Shown: one piece after another, positions 5,480 through 13,500 of the stretch
Numbering within the stretch: position 1 is the stretch's first letter
Layout of the letters: the number at the start of each line of letters is the position of its first letter
Source of the DNA: Candidatus Doudnabacteria bacterium
GTDB taxonomy: Bacteria; Patescibacteriota; Doudnabacteria; UBA920
NCBI GenBank assembly: GCA_023245915.1
Contig: JAHFJK010000018.1
Location: 1-16,722 of the forward strand
Reading direction: 5' to 3'
DNA length: 16,722 bases
Made by a program: the position numbers and the translations under genes
The notes under the pieces: model-generated
Database searches by the model: none
Told to the model about the DNA's origin: nothing
Seen by the model: only the letters and a program-made list of their open reading frames with translations

Positions 5480-6361
5480 TTATTTTGCAACTAAAAGCTT
5501 AAACTTTTCGAAATTCTGGTGACCATGCACGCGGACGCGAGGGATTTCCATTAAATTATCCAAATTTATAATATCGCCTTCGTGGACAGTTACCCCCATA
5601 ATTATTCCCGTCCGGTTGGCTTGTTTAATGTAGCTTGCGTTGTAGCGGCCGTAAGGGTAGATCATAATTGGTTCCGCTATCCCCAAATGGTTCTTGATGT
5701 CCAGCTGGCAGCCGGAAAGGTTTTGAAAAATATACTCTGGAGTGTATTTGGTCTCAAGTCCGTCAAAATGATTTTGCGTGTGGCAGACTATTTCGTTGCC
5801 GGCCTGGTAAGCAGCCGCTATGTCTTCCCAGGAAGCGTAAAAACTGTCGCTACTTACGGTTTTGGGATATTGCGTAATGATGCCGAAAGTCCCGTTAAAG
5901 CCGTATTTTTTTAAAATAGGAATCGTATTAATAAACACGTCGTCATAGCCGTCATCAAATGTAAAAACCACGGATTTTTTTGGCATGGTAAATTCGCCCT
6001 GGGAATAGAGTAAAATATCATTTAGATGGATGCTGGTGTAGCCGCTGTCTTTTAGCCATTTAACTTGCTCTTCGAAATCGTTTGCGGAAACTGTCAAATC
6101 TTCCCGCATTTGGCTGGCTTTAGGCGGCAGTTCGCCAATGTGGTGGTACATTAGAATCGGTATTTTAACAGTCCAACTTTGGTCTTTGGGATTGGGCAAT
6201 GGCCGACGTTCTTCAGATAAACTTTGACTGTATTTTAGATTCTCTGGAAAATTTTTAGAGGGAGCTTTTTTAAAATAAAAATATACCTGCGCCGATGCTA
6301 CCATGAGCAGAGCCAGGCCAACCAGCATCGCTATTTGAAGTTTTTTTGTTTGATTGAACAT
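5480..6361 (-). CDS. Membrane-anchored polysaccharide deacetylase (NodB domain)
   Basis: A carbohydrate esterase family 4 type enzyme that removes N-acetyl groups from a cell-surface polymer. The 293-aa protein starts with a short basic segment and a membrane anchor (about residues 10-30), so the catalytic domain should lie outside the membrane. The NodB motifs are present: FDDGYDD (from residue 135, with the metal and base Asp), HTQNH (His 194 and 198, metal ligands) and YPYG (from residue 235). YHHIG near residue 75 is typical of the PgaB-like branch. The substrate (peptidoglycan or an exopolysaccharide) cannot be told. I chose ATG at 6361; an upstream ATG at 6412 would run the protein into the palindrome at 6393-6463. 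It stands alone, convergent with prmC. Confidence 0.88.
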   Translation of the reverse strand: MFNQTKKLQIAMLVGLALLMVASAQVYFYFKKAPSKNFPENLKYSQSLSEERRPLPNPKDQSWTVKIPILMYHHIGELPPKASQMREDLTVSANDFEEQVKWLKDSGYTSIHLNDILLYSQGEFTMPKKSVVFTFDDGYDDVFINTIPILKKYGFNGTFGIITQYPKTVSSDSFYASWEDIAAAYQAGNEIVCHTQNHFDGLETKYTPEYIFQNLSGCQLDIKNHLGIAEPIMIYPYGRYNASYIKQANRTGIIMGVTVHEGDIINLDNLMEIPRVRVHGHQNFEKFKLLVAK

Positions 6362-6392
6362 AAGATTAACACTACCACTATACCAGTTGATA

Positions 6393-6463
6393 GGACTGTT
6401 GCCGAATGTCATTTTGACTGCAATTTCAGAATTTCATCTGAAAAGCACATTCAGCAACAGTCC
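6393..6463. repeat. Palindromic repeat upstream of the deacetylase
   Basis: GGACTGTTGCCGAATG (6393-6408) and its complement at 6448-6463 match at 15 of 16 positions, the exception being a G-T wobble. An inner TTCAGA/TCTGAA stem sits near 6425-6442. It forms a long two-part hairpin between the rplY terminator and the deacetylase start. Confidence 0.65.
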
Positions 6464-6480
6464 CTTGATATAAAAAATTA

Positions 6481-6514
6481 AAAAGGGCGGTTTTTGTTTA
6501 AAAACCGCCCTTTT
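6481..6514 (-). terminator. Terminator of rplY
   Basis: AAAAGGGCGGTTTT (6481-6494) and its exact complement (6501-6514) form a 14-bp stem. A T-rich tail follows on the minus strand. It is placed ten bases after the rplY stop codon. Confidence 0.85.
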
Positions 6515-6523
6515 ATTTTACCT

Positions 6524-7228
6524 TTATTTTTTTTCTTCTTTCTTCTCGGCCTTTTCCGGCTTGGCTTCAGCTGCGCCTTCAGCCCCGGCTTCCGCTTCGG
6601 GTTTAACTTCAGCTGCGCCTTCAACTTTGCTAATGTCTTCAACCACCGGCGCTGCCAATTCAGCTTCCACGTCTCTAGGCGGCTGGACTTTAACCACCAT
6701 TTCATCGGGGTTAGTTAAAACTTTAACCTTGGGCGAAACCACGAGGTCTTTGACATGGATGGTATTTTCCATGGTCTTTAAGCCTTCCAGGCTAACCGGG
6801 ATATTGTGAGGCAGGTCCGCGGGCAAGCATTCCACTTCTATTTCACTCAAGATTTTTACTAAAACTCCACCTAAAGTTTTAACTGCTGAAGATTCGCCGA
6901 CAAATTCCAAAGCAACTTTGGCTTTAAGTTTTTCTGTCATACTGACTTGATAAAAATCAACATGGATGGGCTGGCTGGTTAAATAATGGTATTGGATTTC
7001 GTGAATTAAAACAGGATGGATTTTGCCATCGCTGGTCATTAAGTCTACAATTGTGCTTTCCCCGGCTTTTTTTAAAACTTTTTCAAACTCTCTCAAATCT
7101 ACGCTTAGGGCCGCGTTCTGAATTTTGTGCCCGTACAAAACCGCAGGCAATAAACCTTGCTTGCGTAGACTTTTTGGCGTGGTAGTTTTTAAATCCCGCG
7201 CTTGTGCTTTAAGTTGGAGCTTGTCCAT
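6524..7228 (-). CDS. rplY: 50S ribosomal protein L25, long (CTC-type) form
   Basis: L25 binds 5S rRNA in the large ribosomal subunit. The 234-aa protein has the N-terminal 5S-binding domain (residues 1-90, with KSLRKQGLLPAVLYG and IHEIQYHYLTSQPIHVDFYQV) and the C-terminal beta domain of the longer CTC/TL5 form (to about 190). It ends in an Ala/Glu/Lys-rich tail (about 195-234) that is probably disordered. The start is ATG at 7228, preceded by AAAGGATTAGAA, a fair Shine-Dalgarno site; in-frame codons farther upstream lie in the leader. It has its own promoter (7318-7346) and terminator, so it is a single-gene unit. Confidence 0.93.
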   Translation of the reverse strand: MDKLQLKAQARDLKTTTPKSLRKQGLLPAVLYGHKIQNAALSVDLREFEKVLKKAGESTIVDLMTSDGKIHPVLIHEIQYHYLTSQPIHVDFYQVSMTEKLKAKVALEFVGESSAVKTLGGVLVKILSEIEVECLPADLPHNIPVSLEGLKTMENTIHVKDLVVSPKVKVLTNPDEMVVKVQPPRDVEAELAAPVVEDISKVEGAAEVKPEAEAGAEGAAEAKPEKAEKKEEKK

Positions 7229-7317
7229 TTCTAATCCTTTTGATGATCGCGCCCATGGGTTTTCATCAGTTAGTCTGACTACTCGCCTACTCACGCGGTC
7301 TTAAATTTACTTTGCTG

Positions 7318-7346
7318 ATTATAGCAAAAAGCCCGGAGCGTGTCCA
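7318..7346 (-). promoter_or_regulatory. Promoter of rplY
   Basis: Minus strand: TGGACA (7346-7341), 17 bases, TATAAT (7323-7318), with TG before the -10 (TGCTATAAT). The predicted start is near 7311, giving a leader of about 83 bases. Confidence 0.8.
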
Positions 7347-7392
7347 GGTTTATTTCTAGGTTAGATGATTTGACAACTTTGGTTTATAAGTT

Positions 7393-7770
7393 CTAAAACT
7401 GCAGTTTAACGCCAGTTTTTTCTCCAGTTTTCACGCCCCACTTCTCGAGTCGGTCCAAGCGATAATTGTTGACTGTGTTGGCTTCGATAAGGGTTTTTAC
7501 ATCTTTTGCGATTCCATCAAGCTGGACAGTATGATTGCTGGCGGTTTCCGCCACAGCTTCCAGCTTTGTGCTAACGGTCTCTAACTTTGTGCTTACTGTT
7601 TCCAGCTTTGTGCTAACGGTCTCTAACTTTGTGCTTACTGTTTCCAGCTTTGTGCTAACGGTCTCTAACTTTGTGCTTACTGTTTCAATCCTGTCATTAA
7701 TCGGCTTCAATTTGACATCAAATTTTTTATCCAATAAATCTTCAATTGCTTTTAACGTAACTTTAGTCAT
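7393..7770 (-). CDS. Small coiled-coil protein with six identical heptads
   Basis: A 125-aa protein of unknown function. After a helical N-terminus (KAIEDLLDKKFDVKLKPI) come six seven-residue units, one IETVSTK and five LETVSTK. They place Leu/Ile and Val at the a and d positions of a coiled coil. The C-terminus (HTVQLDGIAKDVKTLIE and YRLDRLEKW) keeps a helical pattern. There is no signal or membrane segment. I chose ATG at 7770, 13 bases after the preceding gene's stop; TTG at 7794 is possible but overlaps that gene. It probably shares a transcript with the zinc-ribbon gene. The heptads are nearly identical in DNA too, which suggests recent expansion. Confidence 0.7.
   Translation of the reverse strand: MTKVTLKAIEDLLDKKFDVKLKPINDRIETVSTKLETVSTKLETVSTKLETVSTKLETVSTKLETVSTKLEAVAETASNHTVQLDGIAKDVKTLIEANTVNNYRLDRLEKWGVKTGEKTGVKLQF
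7561..7686 (-). repeat. Three perfect 42-base tandem copies inside the coiled-coil gene
   Basis: Copies at 7561-7602, 7603-7644 and 7645-7686 are identical. Each consists of two diverged 21-base halves, each coding one heptad with different synonymous codons. This means a 21-base unit doubled, diverged, and then the 42-base pair was amplified. Confidence 0.9.
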
Positions 7771-7783
7771 AAGATGAAAATTA

Positions 7784-8143
7784 TTATTTATCAAAACTGC
7801 TCACAAAATCACCTTCAAAAGTTTTGAGCTCCTGATGGATGGCCAACACGTCGTTGGCTTGAATGGGACTCAAACGGTTGAATTTTTGTCCGTCGCTGGC
7901 TGTAAGATCGGTGACCATACCCACAGAAAAAACCTCTGGCCCGTGAATTTCCAGATTAAACATTACCGAGCTTTTGCACTTGCCGCAATCGGAATGGATT
8001 AAGGCCCAGGCTTCGTTATAAAATTCATCACGCTCGCTGTCTAAAACCCTGGTGTTTTTGACATCGTACTTGTGGCCACAGACCGGGCACCTAAGCACCA
8101 TTCCCAACCATTGGATAACTTTTTTTAGGCTAAAATCCTTCAT
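7784..8143 (-). CDS. Zinc-ribbon protein of unknown function
   Basis: A 119-aa protein with two cysteine pairs, CPVC (19-22) and CGKC (53-56), forming a probable four-Cys zinc ribbon. The rest (NLEIHGPEVFSVGMVTDLT and SPIQANDVLAIHQELKTF) looks like a small alpha/beta domain and has no feature I recognise. No signal peptide is seen. The start is ATG at 8143; a second ATG at 8101, just before the first Cys pair, cannot be excluded, and neither has a good ribosome binding site. It is followed after 13 bases by the coiled-coil gene, so the two products may act together, but nothing more specific is visible. Confidence 0.7.
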   Translation of the reverse strand: MKDFSLKKVIQWLGMVLRCPVCGHKYDVKNTRVLDSERDEFYNEAWALIHSDCGKCKSSVMFNLEIHGPEVFSVGMVTDLTASDGQKFNRLSPIQANDVLAIHQELKTFEGDFVSSFDK

Positions 8144-8253
8144 AGGAGGTTGATTTATCGCTGATTGGAAGGCTGATTTATTCCTGAACAGTTGATTTTC
8201 ATTCAGAACCTAATTTCCTGAATTCAACGGCAAGATTAGTATATCACAGGCAT

Positions 8254-9354
8254 TTAAAACCGCAAAGCTTTGGACTGGATTGCCACATTTTGAACAATGC
8301 CTAAGATGATAAGGCTGGCTATGAGTGAACTGCCGCCGGCGGAAACAAAGGGTAAGGGAATGCCCGTAACCGGTAAAAGCCCGATGTTCATGGCAATATT
8401 TATAAAAGCGTGAAAAAAGAAAAAAAACAGGCCCCCGCCTGCGAGGTACATGCCTAAATCATCCTTGGCCTTTTTCATAATTATGAGCATCCGCCAAAGC
8501 AAAAAAAAGTACAGCGTCAAAAGGCCGAATGAACCAAAAAAACCCAGCTCTTCACTGCCTGCTGCGAAAATAAAGTCGGTTTGGCGCTCAGGCAAAAATT
8601 TGCGCTGACTTTGCACGCCTTTGCCCAAGCCTAAGCCAGTAAGCTGTCCGCTGCCCACGGCAATTGCGGCCTGCCGCACATTATAGCCCCGGCCTTTGGG
8701 GTCAAGGCGCGGGTTTAAAAATACCAACACTCTGCTTTTTTGAAAATCCTTTAGGACAAATTTCCAGGTCAGACCCCCGGCGGCTAAAAAGCAGGCAAAC
8801 AAAATAATCAGGATTTTTTTTTGAATTGGGCTTAAAAGGATGATGCCGGCCCATAGGGCTAAAATAATAGTGGCCGAGCCTAAATCGGGTTCCAGGGCGA
8901 CTAATAAGGCAGGCAGGGCTGCGTAGGCAAAAGAGCGGGCAACAGTTTTCCAGGAATTTATCTGTCCTCTTTTTAGGTAGAGCAGGCGAGCGAGCCCCAG
9001 GACAATTACCACTTTGATGAATTCCGCCGGCTGGAAAAGAAAAAAAGAAAAATCTACCCAGCGCTTGCTGCCGCGAATAGTTGGTCCAAAAAAAGGAAGG
9101 TAGAGCAGGAGCGCCAGAAATATCAGATAGACGGCCCGGTTGGCTTTGGTCAGGGTGTGGTAATTAAAAACGCTGAAAAAGAAAAACGCGGCAAAGCCGA
9201 GCCCGAAATAAACCAGCTGCCTGTAAAAGATGCCGTAACTTGAGTCGGAAAGCGTGGTGGCGTATAAAATAGCCAGGCCGGCAAAAGCCAAAAGCAAAGT
9301 AGCGACCAAAAGCGGAATGTCAAAGTGTTTGAAACGGTTGAGGAAAGAGAGCAT
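8254..9354 (-). CDS. rodA: Peptidoglycan glycosyltransferase RodA (SEDS family)
   Basis: RodA polymerises lipid II into glycan strands in the membrane during lateral wall growth, together with a class B penicillin-binding protein. The 366-aa protein has about ten membrane segments. SEDS landmarks are RGSKRWVD (from residue 94), QPAEF (from 108), EPDLGSA with the catalytic-type Asp 157, PERQTDFIFAAGSEELGF and the C-terminal GIPLPFVSAGGSS. FtsW and SpoVE share these motifs; the compact size and the GIPLPFVSAGG ending fit RodA better. The start at 9354 gives a family-like N-terminus, with no clear Shine-Dalgarno site. The neighbour upstream is a membrane-anchored protein of unknown role. Confidence 0.88.
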   Translation of the reverse strand: MLSFLNRFKHFDIPLLVATLLLAFAGLAILYATTLSDSSYGIFYRQLVYFGLGFAAFFFFSVFNYHTLTKANRAVYLIFLALLLYLPFFGPTIRGSKRWVDFSFFLFQPAEFIKVVIVLGLARLLYLKRGQINSWKTVARSFAYAALPALLVALEPDLGSATIILALWAGIILLSPIQKKILIILFACFLAAGGLTWKFVLKDFQKSRVLVFLNPRLDPKGRGYNVRQAAIAVGSGQLTGLGLGKGVQSQRKFLPERQTDFIFAAGSEELGFFGSFGLLTLYFFLLWRMLIIMKKAKDDLGMYLAGGGLFFFFFHAFINIAMNIGLLPVTGIPLPFVSAGGSSLIASLIILGIVQNVAIQSKALRF

Positions 9355-9579
9355 AGCCGTTATCTTTTATATACTCAATTGCTAAATTAACTTAGATATA
9401 ATACTCCGAAGCTTACGTTGTTATTGGCCTGATTTTATTGATTATTATCAATTTAATTCCAAACATAAAATCGGAATTTAATTAGCGAAGGAGTATATCC
9501 TTCATCCTTTACCTGTCCGGCCTTGGTGAGGCTTCGGCCGAGACGGTTGTGAAAAAGCTCAAGCATAAAGGATTCAGGC
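9355..9579. other. Spacer upstream of rodA with inverted words
   Basis: No gene is seen. The 3' part holds ATCCTTTA and its complement TAAAGGAT framing an imperfect GC-rich hairpin (about 9516-9545, CGGCC...GGCCG), probably another palindromic repeat following the gene that ends at 9580. A short palindrome GAAGGA/TCCTTC lies near 9488-9504. TATATA around 9370 could be a rodA -10 box but lacks a convincing -35. Confidence 0.4.
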
Positions 9580-10419
9580 TTATTCCCTGGCAGCCGAAAG
9601 GTTTTTAGGATTAAGCGTGTCGGTGTCAGCAGTCACCTCCACGCGGCTGACATCATCGGCAGACAACCCCGGCCAGAGCTGTTTGTAGCCTCTTCGTTCA
9701 AACTGGGCAACGGTAAATTCGGCATGCCGGGTAATATCAAGAGTATTATTTTTGGAATCCGAGAGCTTAAAAGTCAAGGTTACCTGCTTTAAAACGTAGG
9801 GACTGTCGTTTATAAAGTAGCCTTCGACAGCTAAAGTTTTAGGCGAATCTTGCTGACTGATTTGCGGTTTGGGTGTGGTAAAGGATACTTTAGGAATCAC
9901 CAGTCTTTTTTGCCAGAGTAAATTGTCGTCAAAGACCAGGTTCACGTAAGCGATTGGCTGTGACAGGCTAAAACTGGGCGCGGTTAAATATTTGCTCTGC
10001 CCAGGAAGCAAAAAAAATTTTTCCGGGAGTTTGTCGGGATAAGTGTAAACTAATTGTTTTTGGGCGTTATAGAAATTAAATTTAAAACCCGCGTTGTCTA
10101 AGGATAAATCCAAATTCGGGTTGCTGACTTTAGCCCACGCCGAATTTACACCGGCTGCCGGCCTGCCTATGTTGAGTTCGGAAATTTTTGGAGCTAAAGC
10201 GCCTGTAAAGCTTGGTTTGGCAGTAAAGTTGCCGGGTTGGTATTTTTTCAGCCAAAATTTTTGAGAGGCAAAGCTTGCGATAAAATAGGCGGGAATGGCC
10301 CCTATGGCTAAGATTGCCAGCGCCCATTTTACTTTCCTGGAAAAACTGCTAAAGGTGTTAATGGTTTTTAACTCCGCTTCCTCCACGCCAATTTCAATTT
10401 TTTCTTTTAAAAATGCCAT
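9580..10419 (-). CDS. Membrane-anchored protein of unknown function
   Basis: A 279-aa protein not assignable to a family from sequence alone. It has a cytoplasmic N-terminus of about 30 residues, one membrane segment (about 31-50, WALAILAIGAIPAYFIASFA), and a large part that should lie outside the membrane. The outer part is rich in beta-strand pattern with two similar-looking modules (AWAKVSNPNLDLSLDNAGF, and TLAVEGYFINDSPYVLKQV near 200). The second resembles domains in which Asn-Asp-Ser turns precede strands of extracellular beta sandwiches. No catalytic motif is visible. The start ATG at 10419 follows AAAGAG and a -10-like TATAAT. It is upstream of rodA on the same strand, which makes an envelope role plausible. 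Confidence 0.65.
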   Translation of the reverse strand: MAFLKEKIEIGVEEAELKTINTFSSFSRKVKWALAILAIGAIPAYFIASFASQKFWLKKYQPGNFTAKPSFTGALAPKISELNIGRPAAGVNSAWAKVSNPNLDLSLDNAGFKFNFYNAQKQLVYTYPDKLPEKFFLLPGQSKYLTAPSFSLSQPIAYVNLVFDDNLLWQKRLVIPKVSFTTPKPQISQQDSPKTLAVEGYFINDSPYVLKQVTLTFKLSDSKNNTLDITRHAEFTVAQFERRGYKQLWPGLSADDVSRVEVTADTDTLNPKNLSAARE

Positions 10420-10446
10420 CTCTTTGTTTATTTTTATAGTGATTTT

Positions 10447-10452
10447 ATTATA
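10447..10452 (-). promoter_or_regulatory. Extended -10 element before the membrane-anchored protein
   Basis: Minus strand TTGCTATAAT, an extended -10 of the same form as before rpsB and rplY. No good -35 is seen at 16-18 bases. It would give a leader of about 20 bases. Confidence 0.5.
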
Positions 10453-10503
10453 GCAAAAAGTTTGGTCTTTTGGTATGCTGTCTTTACTAATGTACTAAAG
10501 AAT

Positions 10504-13500
10504 ATGCAATTCACCCACCTCCACTGCCATTCCCACTATTCACTTTTAGACGGCCTTTCCAAAATTGAGCCGCTGGTTGAGCGTGCGAAGGAACTTGGTA
10601 TGGACAGCATCGCTCTTACTGACCACGGGGTTTTGTATGGCGCCGTGGAATTTTACAACAAATGCAAAGAGGCAGGCATAAAACCTATCGTTGGCATGGA
10701 AGCTTATGTCGCTCCCAGAAGCAGGCTGGAAAAGCTGGGCAAGATTGATGCCGACTACAATCATTTAATCCTGCTGGCGCAAAACGACATTGGCTACAAA
10801 AATTTAATACAGTTGAGCACGTTGGCGCATTTGGAAGGATTTTATTACAGGCCCCGGATTGATTTAGAAACTTTGCAAAAATATAGTCAGGGTTTAATTT
10901 GCCTGTCCGGCTGCCAGCGCGGGGAAATCGCGCGCGCGGCAATCAACAAAACTGTGGAAGAGGCGCAGGCGGTTTTGCAAAAGTATTCACAAATTTTTTC
11001 AACCGGCAGTTTATTTATAGAAATCCAAAGAAATACTAAAAATCACGACCCTAAAGAAAAAGAGCTAAACGAAAAGTTGGTCGCGCTGGCCAAGGGCAAC
11101 AGCTTGCCGGTTGTAGCCACGGCCGATTGCCACTACATTTATCCGGAAGACTCCGAAGCGCAGGATGTAATGGTTTGCATTGGCACGGGCACGACTGTGC
11201 AGGAAGCCGGCCGCCTGGACATGCGCGGCTATGACCTGTCTTTAAAATCGCCGCAGGCCATGGCTGAACTGTTTTATGACTTACCCGAAGCTGTTGAAAA
11301 TACCCAAAAGGTTGCGGAAATGTGCAATTTGGAACTTGCGGTGGATCAAAGATATTTTCCAAGCGTGGAAATTCCGGAAGGCTTAACGTCAAAGGAATAT
11401 TTGAAAAAGATTACTTACGAAAAAGCATTGCCGCTTTACGGCAAAGAAGGAAAAATCTCCCCCGATATTCAGCAAAGAATGGACTATGAGCTCGACATAA
11501 TTTGCAAAAAAGATTTTGACACTTATTTTTTGATGGTGGCAGACGTAGTTGATGGGGCGCATAAAATTGGCGCAATCACCAATACCAGAGGCAGTGCTGC
11601 CGGTTCCATCGTAGGCCGCATTTTAGGCATTACTAAGGTTGATCCTCTCTATTATGAATTACCTTTTGAACGTTTTTTAACCATGCACCGTCCCACCCCG
11701 CCTGATATTGATTTAGACATAGCAGATAACCGTCGCGACGAGGTCATCCACTACATTACTGACAAGTACGGCAAAGACAAAGTCGCTCAAATTATTACTT
11801 TTGGAACCATGATGGCGCGCGCGGCTGTGCGCGACGTAGGCCGCGCTTTGGCTGTTCCCTATTCCAAGTGCGACCAGATTGCCAAAATGATTCCTTTTGG
11901 CAAACAGGGCTTTGCCATGACTTTGGACATTGCTTTGCAAAAGTCTCCGGAGCTGAAAGAAGTTTATGAGCGTGACCCGGAAACCCATCGGGTGCTGGAA
12001 ATTGCCAAAAAACTTGAAGGCTGCGCGCGCCACGCCTCCATGCACGCCGCCGGCATTGTCATTACTCCAACTGCATTGACTGACTACATGCCTTTGCAAA
12101 AAGAGCCGGACGGGGAACGGGTTATTACCCAATACGACATGTACGCGCTGGATGTTAATGCTAACAGCAAAGCTTTGGGCGTGGTCAAGCTGGATTTGTT
12201 GGGCATCCGTAACCTAAGCATTTTAGAAGCCGCGGTTAAGCTGGTAGAACAACGCCACCATATTAGCATCGACATTTACAATCTCCCCCACCCTGACCCT
12301 AAAACTTTTAAATTGCTTTCCGAAGGTTTGACTTTTGGCGTATTCCAACTCGGTTCTTCAGGAATGACCCGTTATTTAAAAGAGCTGAAACCGTCGTCGA
12401 TTTTTGACATTATGGCCATGATAGCTTTGTATCGCCCGGGGCCAATGCAGTTTATTCCCGACTACATTGCCCGCAAGCACAATCCAAGTTTAATTAAATA
12501 TTTTGACCCTGCGCTTGAGAAAATTTTGCATCGCACTTATGGCATTTTAGTTTATCAGGATGATCTGCTGACCATTGCCCACGACCTTGCCGGCTACAGC
12601 TGGGAAGAGGTGGACAAGTTCAGAAAGGCGGTGGGTAAAAAAATCCCGGAAGAAATGGCCAAGCAAAAAATTAAATTTGTGCAGGGCTGCATGGAAACTT
12701 CCAAATGGTCGCACGCCAAGGCGGAGCAGATTTGGACCTGGATAGAACCTTTCGCGGCCTATGGTTTTAACAAGGCGCATTCGGCTTCTTACGCCATTGT
12801 CGGTTATCAAACCGCTTATATGAAGGCTAATTATCCGGTGGAATTTATGGCCGCGGTCATGACCGCCGAGTCCGGCGACGAGGAAAAAATTTATGAAGCC
12901 GTGGAAGAGTGTGAAAATTTAGGCTTGAAAGTCTTGCCGCCGGACGTCAACGAGTCGCTGGGAGATTTTACAGTGGTAGACGATCCCGTTAGAGGTCAGT
13001 CGCCAGAGGCGACTGCCGGCGCGCAAGCGCGCCGGACCTCTAACGGGACAATTCGTTTTGGGTTGAATGCGATTAAGAATTTGGGATCTGACGTCATCAA
13101 ACAAATCATAGAGGCAAGGGTAGAGGGTGGAGGGTATAGGGTAGAAAATCCGCAGGGCACTAAACCCTATACCCTAAACCCTACACCCTTTCTTTCCCTC
13201 GAAGATTTCCTCATTAAATCTTACACCAAAAATTTAAACAAAAAATCCTGGGAAGCGTTGGTTAAGGCCGGAGCCTTAGACAGTTTTGGTGAGCGCGGGC
13301 AACTACTTAACAGTACAGAAGAAGTTTTAGGTTTTGTGCGCGAGCATTTTAAAAGCCAAACCAGCGGGCAAAATTCACTGTTTGGCACATCGCTCAAAAT
13401 CGGCAAATTAAAATTGCGCGATTCCGCGCCTGCAACCAAAGAAGAAAAACTTGCCTGGGAAAAAGAACATCTGGGCATGTACGTGTCCGCGCACCCCCTG

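Noticed and set aside
6494..6718. Phe-rich frame opposite rplY, and the Arg/Lys-rich frame at 6478-6705
   Set aside because: Both are shadows of the Ala/Glu/Lys-rich tail of L25 and its terminator.
7561..7686. CRISPR-like regular repeats
   Set aside because: The copies are contiguous without spacers, are in frame and encode coiled-coil heptads; no cas gene is present.
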